Source: Flavobacterium kingsejongi
GTDB lineage: Bacteria > Bacteroidota > Bacteroidia > Flavobacteriales > Flavobacteriaceae
Length of the DNA stretch: 64,000 nt
Direction of reading: 5' to 3'
NCBI RefSeq assembly: GCF_003076475.1
Contig: NZ_CP020919.1
Location: forward strand, 3,224,001 to 3,288,000
Shown: positions 7,743-16,578 of the stretch, in pieces
How positions within the stretch are numbered: position 1 is the first letter of the stretch
How the letters are laid out: every line of letters starts with the position of its first letter
Made by a program: the position numbers and the translations under genes
Notes under the pieces: model-generated
Databases searched by the model: none
The model's input: only the letters and a program-made list of their open reading frames with translations
Told to the model about the DNA's origin: nothing

Positions 7743-8951
7743 ATGAAAAGTACAAAAGTCGCTTCCGACAGTCTCCTCCCGAATAAAATAAAAATAATCC
7801 TGTCTTTCCTTGGTGTAGTTTTAATAGCCGCCAATCTTAGGGCACCTTTGACTGCAGTGGGACCGGTACTCAATGAGATTAGAAATGCATTGGACTTATC
7901 GATCACTGCAGCAGGCTTTTTGACAACAATCCCTTTGTTTGTTTTTGCCTGTTTTTCGATACTGATTCCTAAGCTGACCCAATACTATACGATAGAAAGG
8001 ATACTTTTTTGTGCTTTACTCCTGTTATCCCTTGGACTTTATACTCGGATATCGGGCACTACTACATCTTTATTTATAGGCTCAGCTATTGTTGGATGCG
8101 CCATTTGTATAGGGAATGTACTGATTCCAGCCTTTATCAAAAAAGATTTTCCGAATGCTACAGGAGTGATGATGGGTATTTATGCTGTATCTATGAATTT
8201 AACTGCCGCACTGGCCTCAGGTTTTAGTATTAGCATTGGAAAGACAACAACATACGGCTGGAAAGGATCGTTGGGTATCTGGATGGCAGTAGCAATAGTA
8301 GCGTTGGTATTGTGGTCACCATTGGTATTCCAAAAGAAAGAAATAAAGATGGGCACGGCTGAGCCTAAGCCGATGTCCAAAAGCATTTTACAATCCAAAT
8401 TGGCCTGGCAGATTAGCTTATTTATGGGATTGCAGTCTTTGATGTATTATTGTTTAGTAGCCTGGCTTCCAATTGTCCTTCAGGAATGGGGAATGCCCAA
8501 TGAAGATTCAGGGTGGATATTATCCTACATCCAGATGGCTATGTTGCCCGTGACTTTTGCGGGCCCTATCATTGCTAACAAAATGGCCAATCAAAAAGTT
8601 TTGGTGCTGCTTGTAAGTGCAGCTATGGCACTAAGTATTTTGTTGCTGATTGTGTTTAAAACCGATTATATCTATCTTGCTGCCATTTTGTTTGGTATGG
8701 CCTCAGGATTGGCTTTTAGCCTCTCAATGATGTTCTTTGTACTGCGAACCAAACAGAATGAAACGGTGGCCAAAATTTCCGGAATGGCACAGTCCATAGG
8801 ATATTTCCTTGCTGCCTTTGGCCCTCCAATATTTGGAAAACTATATGAATTAAATCACAATTGGAATTACTCTTTCTATTTTATGTTTGGACTGTTATTC
8901 CTCATGTTATATGTGGGTATACAAGCGGCCCGGAATAAATATATAGACTAA
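7743..8951 (+). CDS. MFS transporter, CynX/NimT family
   Basis: 402 residues with about 12 membrane segments. The opening segment (IAANLRAPLTAVGPVL) is the hallmark of the CynX/NimT group, which includes cyanate and 2-nitroimidazole transporters. The central cytoplasmic loop is short (KKEIKMGTAEPKP). The substrate cannot be read from sequence; no cyanase gene is nearby. Confidence 0.88.
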   Translation: MKSTKVASDSLLPNKIKIILSFLGVVLIAANLRAPLTAVGPVLNEIRNALDLSITAAGFLTTIPLFVFACFSILIPKLTQYYTIERILFCALLLLSLGLYTRISGTTTSLFIGSAIVGCAICIGNVLIPAFIKKDFPNATGVMMGIYAVSMNLTAALASGFSISIGKTTTYGWKGSLGIWMAVAIVALVLWSPLVFQKKEIKMGTAEPKPMSKSILQSKLAWQISLFMGLQSLMYYCLVAWLPIVLQEWGMPNEDSGWILSYIQMAMLPVTFAGPIIANKMANQKVLVLLVSAAMALSILLLIVFKTDYIYLAAILFGMASGLAFSLSMMFFVLRTKQNETVAKISGMAQSIGYFLAAFGPPIFGKLYELNHNWNYSFYFMFGLLFLMLYVGIQAARNKYID

Positions 8952-8985
8952 GTTAATTTCACTATTTAAGAACATTTCAATAGTA

Positions 8986-9222
8986 TTAGTCCTTTTTTTT
9001 AAATGGAAATAGCTTAAAGTAAAGATTTAACAAAGCTAGGATAAGTGCTGTAAAAACACCTACAAACAGGCTACGCAATGCGATGGCACCTAAAGTACTA
9101 AGAAGATTTGTTCTCTCGAAGTTAAATAAAATAGTATTCAGGACGTCATACACAAATAAGCCAGTGGTTAAACCAACTGCTACTATAATAAAAACAAATT
9201 TAAACGTATTTAGTTTTTTCAT
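8986..9222 (-). CDS. Small two-helix membrane protein
   Basis: 78 residues with two predicted membrane helices (about 8-28 and 46-68) and a Lys-rich cytoplasmic tail (FPFKKKD). No family recognised. It follows the DUF2255 gene by 46 bases on the same strand. Confidence 0.6.
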   Translation of the reverse strand: MKKLNTFKFVFIIVAVGLTTGLFVYDVLNTILFNFERTNLLSTLGAIALRSLFVGVFTALILALLNLYFKLFPFKKKD

Positions 9223-9268
9223 TTTATAATTCCAATCAGGTAAGGCTGATATACTTCAAAAATACTAA

Positions 9269-9652
9269 TTATTTAGAAATCACACTAAATTCCATTGTTT
9301 TTTCTACGTGCTTTTGGGCTGTAATTCCTGTTGCATATTTTGAGTTCTTGCCATGATTGTATTTTTTGAGGTAAGCAACATTAATCGCAGCACTTAAATC
9401 GCTGGAGTCTTCCGGAATATCGGCTTTAATCTGAAATTGCCTTTCGCCACATTGTAGGTAACCAATCGGTTCCGTTAAAAATGTATTGTACCAACTTTTT
9501 TCTGCAAAGCTCCACGATCGTGCAAAAATCCGGTTGCCCACAGCAACCATCCAGATGTTGGTAAAAGTCTCCCGCTCCATTCCTGCTTTAATTCCAATTA
9601 AATTTGTCGCGTTGATCAATTGTACTGCTAATTCCTGATTCGATTGTTCCAT
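9269..9652 (-). CDS. DUF2255 family protein
   Basis: 127 residues. The pattern of an N-terminal helix, then IWMVAVGNRIFARS and SWYNTFLTEPIGYLQCG, fits DUF2255, a small soluble family related in fold to FMN-binding split barrels and of unknown function. No signal peptide. The residues around RSW are the best conserved part as I recall the family. Confidence 0.75.
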   Translation of the reverse strand: MEQSNQELAVQLINATNLIGIKAGMERETFTNIWMVAVGNRIFARSWSFAEKSWYNTFLTEPIGYLQCGERQFQIKADIPEDSSDLSAAINVAYLKKYNHGKNSKYATGITAQKHVEKTMEFSVISK

Positions 9653-9776
9653 AGCCTGATTTTAAAAGTTAATGCTTTTAGGAATCAAAAGTACTAGCAA
9701 GGGATTACGTTACAAACTTTATTATACCATTTGACCCTAAATCAATGTTGTTCGCCTATTCTGGGATGTAGTTGTA

Positions 9777-10100
9777 CTATAACATTCTTTTCTCTATGGC
9801 TGTTATGAGGCAATTTTTATAGCTTTTGGCTATTGCTATTTTTTGATACTGCACTATTACATGATTGTCTTCTATCCGATCGATGCTATCAAGGTTGACG
9901 ATATAGGAATTATGAACCCGCATGAATTCCTCCGGGAGAGTTTCAATAAGTTCCTTCAGGGATTTATAATAAAGATGCTTTTGACCATCAAGGAGGTTGA
10001 TTTCGACATAATTTCCGAGCCCTTTAATTACTGTGATCTCTTTATAATAGAGCTTTATCAGTTTTTTATCAGTTTTTATAAAAGCAAAGCTATCTTTCAT
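9777..10100 (-). CDS. Stand-alone LytTR DNA-binding protein
   Basis: 107 residues that consist only of a LytTR domain (YKEITVIKGLGNYVEI, then EEFMRVHNSYIVNLDSID), with no receiver domain. It therefore is not a classical LytR-type response regulator. Its start overlaps the stop of the ComB-like gene by 4 bases (ATGA arrangement at 10097-10100), so the two are translationally coupled. Confidence 0.88.
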   Translation of the reverse strand: MKDSFAFIKTDKKLIKLYYKEITVIKGLGNYVEINLLDGQKHLYYKSLKELIETLPEEFMRVHNSYIVNLDSIDRIEDNHVIVQYQKIAIAKSYKNCLITAIEKRML

Positions 10101-10828
10101 TCCGTATCAATTTGGTGGCCTACATAAGCATTATTTTGCAATACGGGAACTGTGTTGCTTATATTGAAGTCAGCCGCCAGGATAATGTCTTTTTCGAATC
10201 CTCGGGCAATAAGTTCTTTCCCTGAGCTGCATCTTTTAAGTTCTTCATATAAAGTTGGCTGTAGCTGCTCAAAAAGAACCAGTCCTGTTTTACTTTCCGG
10301 GGATAAGGTTCCGGGTAAATAAGAAATAATAGCGCCAGCACCTAATAAATCTTCAAAAGCAACCCGCATGCTACCATCCGGCCACTGTTCACCGGCAGCA
10401 ATAATTCCAATCTTACGGCCATAGGTTTGGGCCTTTAGGGCAACTGCTTTTGCATTTCGTAAGCTGCCGCAAAGTGTTGGTGTAGTCTGTGTCGCCAAGC
10501 TTAAGGTCGCTCCGTTTGGAGATGCCAATACTAATTTATGATGGGCTGGTATATTCAATAATGAGGTTGGAGAGAGTGAAAATCCATCGGTGAATTTACG
10601 TTTAAAATCAGCCAATTCAGCGCCAATACTTTCCGCATAGGCAATAGCCGATTCATCTTTCCAACGATATGGATATACGATAGCACCATTTTGTGTTGCT
10701 ATGGATACGCAGGTAGAAAACGATAGGACATCGACAATAATAGTTACATCACAAATTGGAACAAGCATTTCAATTGCCCCCATACCCCATTCTAAGCGGA
10801 TATCAAATTCATGTTGGTTATAAATCAT
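10097..10828 (-). CDS. comB: 2-phosphosulfolactate phosphatase family protein
   Basis: 243 residues with the ComB fold signatures: DVLSFSTCVSIA near residue 35, LASPNGATLS near 110, IIAAGEQWPDGSMRVAFEDLLGAGA near 145-169. ComB removes phosphate from 2-phosphosulfolactate in coenzyme M synthesis, but homologues are widespread in bacteria that lack that pathway, and none of the other genes of the pathway is nearby. The true substrate is uncertain. It is coupled to the LytTR gene downstream. Confidence 0.82.
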   Translation of the reverse strand: MIYNQHEFDIRLEWGMGAIEMLVPICDVTIIVDVLSFSTCVSIATQNGAIVYPYRWKDESAIAYAESIGAELADFKRKFTDGFSLSPTSLLNIPAHHKLVLASPNGATLSLATQTTPTLCGSLRNAKAVALKAQTYGRKIGIIAAGEQWPDGSMRVAFEDLLGAGAIISYLPGTLSPESKTGLVLFEQLQPTLYEELKRCSSGKELIARGFEKDIILAADFNISNTVPVLQNNAYVGHQIDTE

Positions 10829-10849
10829 ATTTTAATACTGAATTTGAAA

Positions 10850-11869
10850 TTATTTCGTTGCGATGTATTCTTTGTAACCACTCTTTTGGTAAAAATCAGA
10901 TATGGGGATATTATAAATATCTTTCCAGGAGTTTTTCCCATGAATTTTGACATATTCTTCAATAATACGGAATCCCATAAAGTAGCATAATTCATTTTCT
11001 ACTTCTTTGGATAACCCTTCAATCAATGGCTTGCAATCGTTATTCCTGCCACAATGCCTGAATATAGGACACCCCTCTTCATTGGTTTTAAACAAATAAG
11101 GCTCGAGTTTTTCAAAAATTTCTTTTTCCCTGCTCATGAGTAGCTGCGTTTCTGAACCATACAGTGCATCTTCCCGATTTTGTTTCAGGTAGATGTATGT
11201 AAAATATACGGCCAGGCCTTCATCCATTGTTATTCCAAGTCCCATTTTACCAACCGGGTCTTTTTCCATCAGCGGACCAAAAATCAAATGCTCCAATTCG
11301 TGAGCAAACACTTTGTTAATGGATTGTGTATTCCAGGAATCACCAAACATATCAAGTATCATGGAATTATTATCACATCCTCCAAAAATCTGAAAATCTT
11401 TTGGGCCAAAATAAACCAGCCACTTACCTTCTCCTGTATGCCCTGTAATTTTCTGGACAGCAGTTAAATGATTAGTAAATAATGCATTGATGTTTAGGCT
11501 ATCCAGAACTGCCAGCTTTTTACGGATAACACTTTCATTGGCGAGTAAATTCCTATTCCATTCATACAATCCTTTGGGTTGAAAAAGCGGGCTATTGGCA
11601 TCGCCAAAGATCATTCCCAGGCAATTATCAAAAGCATATTTATTGGGTTCGTATACTTTTTTTAGAATTAACAGACTGTCATATTGATTGTCTTTATGCG
11701 CAAGGATTTGTTGCTTAAAAGCATTATTGATGGTCATTTTTCCTACGGTAATACTGTCTTCTACCAAGAGTACTTTATCAAAAATAGTAGCTATTGTATT
11801 TTGTTTTTTATGGGCTTTACAGCCAATGCAAAGCACGACTATAAGTGCAAGAAATCCTTTTTGTATCAT
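10850..11869 (-). CDS. Lipoprotein with HExxH metallopeptidase motif
   Basis: 339 residues. A lipoprotein signal peptide ends at Cys17 (VVLCIGC). HELEH at 190-194 followed by Glu217 (MDEGLAVYF) forms a gluzincin-type zinc site, and the surrounding helix matches putative Zn-dependent protease families such as DUF2268. Two Cys pairs in 280-305 (EEGCPIFRHCGRNNDC) may form disulfides. Its location should be the periplasm or outer membrane. It lies just upstream of comB (21 bases) on the same strand. The substrate is unknown. Confidence 0.75.
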   Translation of the reverse strand: MIQKGFLALIVVLCIGCKAHKKQNTIATIFDKVLLVEDSITVGKMTINNAFKQQILAHKDNQYDSLLILKKVYEPNKYAFDNCLGMIFGDANSPLFQPKGLYEWNRNLLANESVIRKKLAVLDSLNINALFTNHLTAVQKITGHTGEGKWLVYFGPKDFQIFGGCDNNSMILDMFGDSWNTQSINKVFAHELEHLIFGPLMEKDPVGKMGLGITMDEGLAVYFTYIYLKQNREDALYGSETQLLMSREKEIFEKLEPYLFKTNEEGCPIFRHCGRNNDCKPLIEGLSKEVENELCYFMGFRIIEEYVKIHGKNSWKDIYNIPISDFYQKSGYKEYIATK

Positions 11870-12014
11870 TTGTACAGGGAGTAATTTCAGAGTGATGATT
11901 TTGAGATTTCAAACATACAATTAATTTAAATAGTAAAAAATGAGTAGTGGCTATGATTCCATTAATAAGATAGGAATAAGTTTTAAAAAAAAGTATAAGT
12001 GACGTAGGGGTAAA

Positions 12015-12308
12015 ATGAATATCAGTTGTATTACCAGTATAACAAGAGCTCAATTACATAATCCTAAAAACAAATTGCCTTATGACACGGCTTATCATTA
12101 CCACTGTTTTTCTTTTTTGGCTATTAAAAAAAATATAGCATCGCTATTCTTTTATGGTGCCTACTATACTGATGTATTGTATAAAAACCTGAAAAAATAT
12201 TCAGTGTTCAATTCCATATTGGCCATGAAACTACAAGCTAAAGAAGAACATACTGTGTCTTTCAGCAACTCCCATGACCTAAACGTTACAGAACTTCAAA
12301 CCAAATAA
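12015..12308 (+). CDS. Doubtful small ORF, unknown
   Basis: A 97-residue ORF with no recognised domain and one weakly hydrophobic stretch (IASLFFYGAYY). It ends 8 bases before the next ORF on the same strand, which is the main argument for it. The N-terminal half has an unusual composition for a real protein; it may be spurious or start later. Confidence 0.35.
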   Translation: MNISCITSITRAQLHNPKNKLPYDTAYHYHCFSFLAIKKNIASLFFYGAYYTDVLYKNLKKYSVFNSILAMKLQAKEEHTVSFSNSHDLNVTELQTK

Positions 12309-12316
12309 ATCCACTT

Positions 12317-12718
12317 ATGCAGCTCACAATTCTAAACCGTTGGATTGATAAAATGCTTTTTTTCAGTGTAAACCATGGGCCAATTCCTATGGTACAACTT
12401 CATGAAATTGAAAATAACAGCTTTATATTATACACCTTATTAATTGCAGTAAGTTTTATGCTATTTGAATTTATATTGTTGCACGTTTTCCAATATAACA
12501 GTATTGCAAAAAAAATGTACTCAGGATCCGGACAGCTAAACAACCCTAATTACATGGAAGCTTTATTTCTAAAAAAGAATGTATTGTACAGGAGTTATCA
12601 TAGAATTCCATATCGCATTACTATAAATCGGGGGCTTCCCTTACCCGGCTTTATTTTATTGCCTATGATATTGCTACTTATTGCTTTTTTTCGGATAACC
12701 CTAACGGCTCTTTCGTGA
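12317..12718 (+). CDS. Hypothetical membrane protein
   Basis: 133 residues with two clear hydrophobic segments (about 35-58, ILYTLLIAVSFMLFEFILL; and 110-131, GFILLPMILLLIAFFRITL). The loop between is basic. No family recognised. Same strand as, and about 440 bases before, the ECF sigma gene. Confidence 0.55.
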   Translation: MQLTILNRWIDKMLFFSVNHGPIPMVQLHEIENNSFILYTLLIAVSFMLFEFILLHVFQYNSIAKKMYSGSGQLNNPNYMEALFLKKNVLYRSYHRIPYRITINRGLPLPGFILLPMILLLIAFFRITLTALS

Positions 12719-12794
12719 AATTAAAAGAAAACGGAATACAACGTCTCTTCCATTTTTTAAAAGAAGGCTCAATTCAAAAATAAATTAAAACACT

Positions 12795-13109
12795 ATGACC
12801 ATCCAGAAGCAACATAAATTATTTCATTTATTCCAAAAAGAAATTATCGCCTATTTCAAGAGTAAAAATGACCAGGTCCGTATTCTAAACAACCAGACTA
12901 TTATTATGTCCGGGACAGACAAAGGACTTATTTTTACCTGCATGCCTGATAATAGCTGCGATATCAGTTATGATGAGTTCAGTCTCAGTATCGATATTTT
13001 ATCTGATTTTTCAATAGAAGCTTTTATTTCCATTTTGACCAATCATAAATTAATACAACAGGAAGATTTTATACCCCATCGCACTGAATTGGAAATGATA
13101 CTGCGGTAA
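12795..13109 (+). CDS. Hypothetical protein
   Basis: 104 residues, soluble, no recognised domain (FHLFQKEIIAYFKSK at the start, RTELEMILR at the end). It ends 47 bases before the preferred start of the ECF sigma gene. The -7 box of that gene lies after its stop, so it is not necessarily in the same operon. Confidence 0.55.
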   Translation: MTIQKQHKLFHLFQKEIIAYFKSKNDQVRILNNQTIIMSGTDKGLIFTCMPDNSCDISYDEFSLSIDILSDFSIEAFISILTNHKLIQQEDFIPHRTELEMILR

Positions 13110-13124
13110 ACAGTAAAAAGCATC

Positions 13125-13132
13125 TATCTTTG
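13125..13132 (+). promoter_or_regulatory. -7 box of the ECF sigma operon
   Basis: TATCTTTG, a full match to TAnnTTTG, with a weak CTG element 21 bp upstream (13101-13103). Its position makes the TTG at 13130 unusable as a start and supports GTG 13157. Confidence 0.5.
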
Positions 13133-13156
13133 GTTTCTGGTTTTCAAATTATAACT

Positions 13157-13738
13157 GTGGAGTATAACAATAATAATCAATTTTCTGTGCTACGGGTCAG
13201 TAATGAAGCCGCTTTTGAAAAGGTTTTTAAGCTTTATTTTAAAAGCCTTCATGCCTATGCCTTTACTTTTACTAAAGAAAGTGGGACTGCAGAAGAAATT
13301 GTACAAAATGTATTTTTTAAGATCTGGGAAAAAAACAGTCATCTTCAAATAGATGATTCCTTAAAGTCATATCTCTACAGGGCGGTTCATAATGAGAGTC
13401 TCAATTACATCAAACATGAAAAGGTAAAATCCTCTTTTCAGTCCGCATATTCAGGCTATACTGATTTCGCAGATGCTGATGCTTCAGAAGCAATCATTGC
13501 TACTGAATTGGAAGGTGCTATCCAAAAATCCATCGATCAGTTGCCGGCACAATGCCGCCTGATATTTCAAATGAGCCGTTTTGAACAATTGAAATACCAG
13601 TAGATCGCCACCCAACTGAACATCTCTATCAAAACAGTAGATAACCAAATGGGGAAAGCCCTTAAAGTATTACGACAAAAACTTGTCGAATATTTGCCTT
13701 TTATTTTATTCTTATTCTATTTAATTCAAAAATCATGA
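13157..13738 (+). pseudogene. ECF RNA polymerase sigma factor, in-frame TAG before region 4.2
   Basis: Read through, this is a 193-codon ECF sigma factor of normal Bacteroidota size. Region 2 is at about 12-75 (FEKVFKLYFKSLHAYAF, EEIVQNVFFKIWEK) and region 4 is at about 125-185. The frame is interrupted by TAG at 13601-13603 (codon 149), inside region 4 (FEQLKYQ-stop-IATQLNISIKTVDNQMGKAL). The 44 codons after TAG encode the recognition helix that binds the -35 element and end with TGA at 13736-13738, overlapping the FecR start (ATGA). GTG 13157 is preferred over TTG 13130. Without read-through the product cannot recognise promoters. It could be a true nonsense mutation or a sequence error. 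Confidence 0.85.
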
Positions 13739-14721
13739 GCGAAAACTACCATATTATAAATGATGACATGCTAGTGAAATACCTGGTAGGTGAAGCAGAT
13801 ATTACTGAAAAAGCCGCAGTAAAAAAATGGCTGGATGCCGATGTATCCAATCAAAAACACTATGATGATTTCCAAAAAATATGGAATGCAAGCCTTACCA
13901 TTACTCCAAATGATGCCGTAAATACAGATGCTGCCTGGCAACGTTTGCAAAAAAGGATACATGAAAAAAGCGATCTTGTAGCCGTGCCTATCGTCAGAGC
14001 CCATCATTTCCGGAACTGGATTCGTATTGCAGCATCGTTTTTACTCATTAGTACCTTAGGATTGCTTGCCTATACTTTCCTGGAATACAGGGCTACAACA
14101 GTCCTTCGTTTGCAGGCGTTACATAGCACCATTAACAGTACATTGCCGGATGGCACTACAGTAACATTAAATAAAAACTCCATGATTTCTTACACCAGGA
14201 TGTTCCAGGGGGAAACACGGCCTGTAACCTTGCAAGGAGAAGCTTTTTTTGATGTTGCTCCTAATGCGCAAAAACCTTTTATTATCACCATCAATGATGT
14301 TACAGTAACAGTTGTGGGAACTTCTTTCAATATCAAAAATAAGAACGGAAAAACAACGGTAGATGTGGAATCGGGTATTGTTACAGTCCGTAAAAATGCT
14401 GAATCCGTAGCCCTCAGTAAAGGTGAAAAGGTGATTGTACAGGAACAGCAATCGCTCTTTCAAAAAGAAATGAGTAAAGGGCAATTATACAATTATTACC
14501 GCACCAATGCTCTTGTATGTGATCAGACACCATTACAGGAACTGATAGCGGCCCTAAATGAGATTTACGGAGTTACTATTATTATTAAAAATCTTACATT
14601 ACAAAATAAACCCATAACTACAACGTTTAAGAAACAATCACTTACTCAAATTCTCAATGTAATCTCCGAGACCTTTATGGTTAAAGTAATACGCGAAAAT
14701 AATCGAATCATATTAGAGTAG
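13735..14721 (+). CDS. FecR family anti-sigma factor
   Basis: 328 residues. The cytoplasmic N-terminal part (1-87, with LVGEADITEKAAVKKWL) should bind the sigma factor; one membrane helix lies at about 90-110 (WIRIAASFLLISTLGLLAY). The periplasmic FecR domain follows (LPDGTTVTLNKNS, GEAFFDV, VGTSFNI) and a DUF4974 C-terminal domain at about 255-328 (PLQELIAALNEIYGV), which contacts the STN domain of its outer-membrane partner. It is coupled by a 4-base overlap to the broken sigma gene and followed after 12 bases by an STN-domain protein. Confidence 0.93.
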   Translation: MSENYHIINDDMLVKYLVGEADITEKAAVKKWLDADVSNQKHYDDFQKIWNASLTITPNDAVNTDAAWQRLQKRIHEKSDLVAVPIVRAHHFRNWIRIAASFLLISTLGLLAYTFLEYRATTVLRLQALHSTINSTLPDGTTVTLNKNSMISYTRMFQGETRPVTLQGEAFFDVAPNAQKPFIITINDVTVTVVGTSFNIKNKNGKTTVDVESGIVTVRKNAESVALSKGEKVIVQEQQSLFQKEMSKGQLYNYYRTNALVCDQTPLQELIAALNEIYGVTIIIKNLTLQNKPITTTFKKQSLTQILNVISETFMVKVIRENNRIILE

Positions 14722-14733
14722 TTTTTTAAGCCT

Positions 14734-16482
14734 ATGCGGTCAATTTTACGATTCTTTCTTTTCCTTTTTCTGATCAGCAGTACTGTTTCCAGTGCCCAAT
14801 CATTATTGTCTAAAGAAATTTCGATAAAGGCAACCGGGCAGTCTTTAGGAAGTATTCTGGATCTGATTGAAAAAAGGGAAAACTTTAAATTTTCGTATTA
14901 TAGTAAACTGGTACCGCGCGACAGCATCGTTTCTATTACTGCAGATAAGATTTCGATTAAGGACGTATTGGATCGATTGCTTGACAAACGTTATGAATAT
15001 AGGGAATCTTCTGATTTTATCATTTTACGCTACGCTCCTTCCGAACTTACCCTGATTGTTGAAAAAAACACCAACATGGGAGATTACTACCTGGTTACCG
15101 GTTATGTCAGTGATGCCGCCACTAATAAAAAGCTTGAGAATGCTACGATTTATGAAAAAAATGTCATTCAGTCCGTAATGACAAACAATTCCGGCTATTT
15201 TGAATTGCATTTAAAAAACATACAGCGGCCGATAGAAATTACAGTATCCAAAGAAAACTATAAGAGCATTACGACTTTTTTCCTTTCTGAAATTATTATC
15301 GAAACAGGCCCTAAAAAAAATTGGTTTGATTATTATAAAGACGATTTTTCAAATGTAGAACGAACCGGTATAGGGCGTTTTTTTATTTCGTCCCGGCAAA
15401 AAATACAGTCGCTTAACCTGGGTGGACTGATTGCCAAAGCGCCGGTGCAGGCTTCATTGATTCCCAGTATAGGAACCCATGGATTGATGAATGCACAAAT
15501 GGTAAATAATTTTTCATTGAACTTAATTGGCGGTTACAGTGGTGGCGTACGGGGTTTTGAAATTGCGGGCCTTTATAATATCAGTAAAACGAATGCAGAA
15601 GCATTGCAAATGGCAGGACTGTTCAATACTGTTGGAGGTTCTGTCAGAGGTGTCCAGATGGCCGGAATCTACAATAATGCTTTTGGTGATCTTATGGGAT
15701 TGCAAATGAGTGGGATCCATAATAGCGTAAAAGGAACTCAAAACGGGCTGCAAATTAGTGGTGCTTATAATAGCGTTGGAAAAAATGGTCGTGGTATGCA
15801 ACTATCGGCAGGTTATAATAACATCAGGCAATCCCAGGCAGGAATGCAGCTTACATTCGGATACAACAGGGTACGGGAAAATGCCTACGGTGTTCAAATG
15901 GGTAGTTACAATTATGCTGGTAATCTGCAAGGCCTCCAGATCGGGCTTGTGAATGTTACGGGCTCTACTTCGGGCTATAGTATCGGTTTGCTAAACTTTA
16001 AAAAAGGAGGTTATAAAAAAGTGAGTTTCTCCTCCAATGAAATCTCTGATTATAATATCGCCATAAAAACAGGAGACAATAAATTTTATACTATAATAAT
16101 GGCCGGAAAAAGTGAACGTGCTGACGAAGCAAAGCTTTTTTCCTTCGGATTTGGATTTGGGAAAAATATAAAGCTTTCAAAATACATTCATTATAATCCG
16201 GAAGTGAGTTTCCAATCACTATACCTTGGTAATTGGGGAAATATCAATATCCTGAGGAAGATTGATTCTCCCTTTACATTTCGCATCCTGAAAGGTCTTT
16301 CTGTCCATGCCGGGCCTTCTTTTACACTTTATACGTCTGATATATTGCCTTTTTCGACACCAGATCCTAATGCTACGGCTTTTATAGCAAAACGTACCGA
16401 TCATCTTACAGTAATTCGGGATAAAAAGCTATCGGGGTTTCGGGGTTGGTTTGGATGGAGCGTTGGAGTAACCATTTTTTAA
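14734..16482 (+). CDS. STN-domain surface protein with LA_2272-type repeats
   Basis: 582 residues. Signal peptide 1-22. An STN (secretin/TonB N-terminal) signalling domain lies at about 28-100, then a carboxypeptidase-regulatory-like beta domain at about 119-190 (TGYVSDAATNKKLENATIY). Residues 274-422 hold tandem 16-residue repeats of the form G(L/V/M)Q(M/I/L)SGxYN, as in LA_2272 surface repeat proteins. The last 130 residues are beta-rich. There is no plug or long TonB-dependent barrel. In FecIR systems the STN domain sits on a TonB-dependent transducer; here it is attached to a repeat protein, so the sensed signal is probably not an imported siderophore-like ligand. Confidence 0.85.
   Translation: MRSILRFFLFLFLISSTVSSAQSLLSKEISIKATGQSLGSILDLIEKRENFKFSYYSKLVPRDSIVSITADKISIKDVLDRLLDKRYEYRESSDFIILRYAPSELTLIVEKNTNMGDYYLVTGYVSDAATNKKLENATIYEKNVIQSVMTNNSGYFELHLKNIQRPIEITVSKENYKSITTFFLSEIIIETGPKKNWFDYYKDDFSNVERTGIGRFFISSRQKIQSLNLGGLIAKAPVQASLIPSIGTHGLMNAQMVNNFSLNLIGGYSGGVRGFEIAGLYNISKTNAEALQMAGLFNTVGGSVRGVQMAGIYNNAFGDLMGLQMSGIHNSVKGTQNGLQISGAYNSVGKNGRGMQLSAGYNNIRQSQAGMQLTFGYNRVRENAYGVQMGSYNYAGNLQGLQIGLVNVTGSTSGYSIGLLNFKKGGYKKVSFSSNEISDYNIAIKTGDNKFYTIIMAGKSERADEAKLFSFGFGFGKNIKLSKYIHYNPEVSFQSLYLGNWGNINILRKIDSPFTFRILKGLSVHAGPSFTLYTSDILPFSTPDPNATAFIAKRTDHLTVIRDKKLSGFRGWFGWSVGVTIF
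15553..15999 (+). repeat. Tandem 48-bp coding repeats (16-residue units)
   Basis: At least seven units of 16 residues, followed by two 14-residue degenerate units, run through residues 274-422 of the STN protein. Each unit starts with G-hydrophobic-Q-hydrophobic and has YN or FN near position 9. The DNA of the units is well diverged, so the array is old and probably structural. Confidence 0.85.
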
Positions 16483-16578
16483 AGCACTTTTATTCTTAAA
16501 TCTCCTCACTATTTGTTATTTTTAATGAAGCTTATTTTTTAGAAATTATTCTGTGCTTTAGCAATAAAACTTAAAAAA

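Noticed and set aside
13130..13156. TTG 13130 as the start of the ECF sigma gene
   Set aside because: The TTG is part of a TAnnTTTG -7 box; GTG 13157 gives the normal family length.
15553..15999. The 48-bp repeats as a CRISPR array or noncoding satellite
   Set aside because: The repeats keep the reading frame, have no constant repeat/variable spacer pattern and encode a regular 16-residue protein unit.
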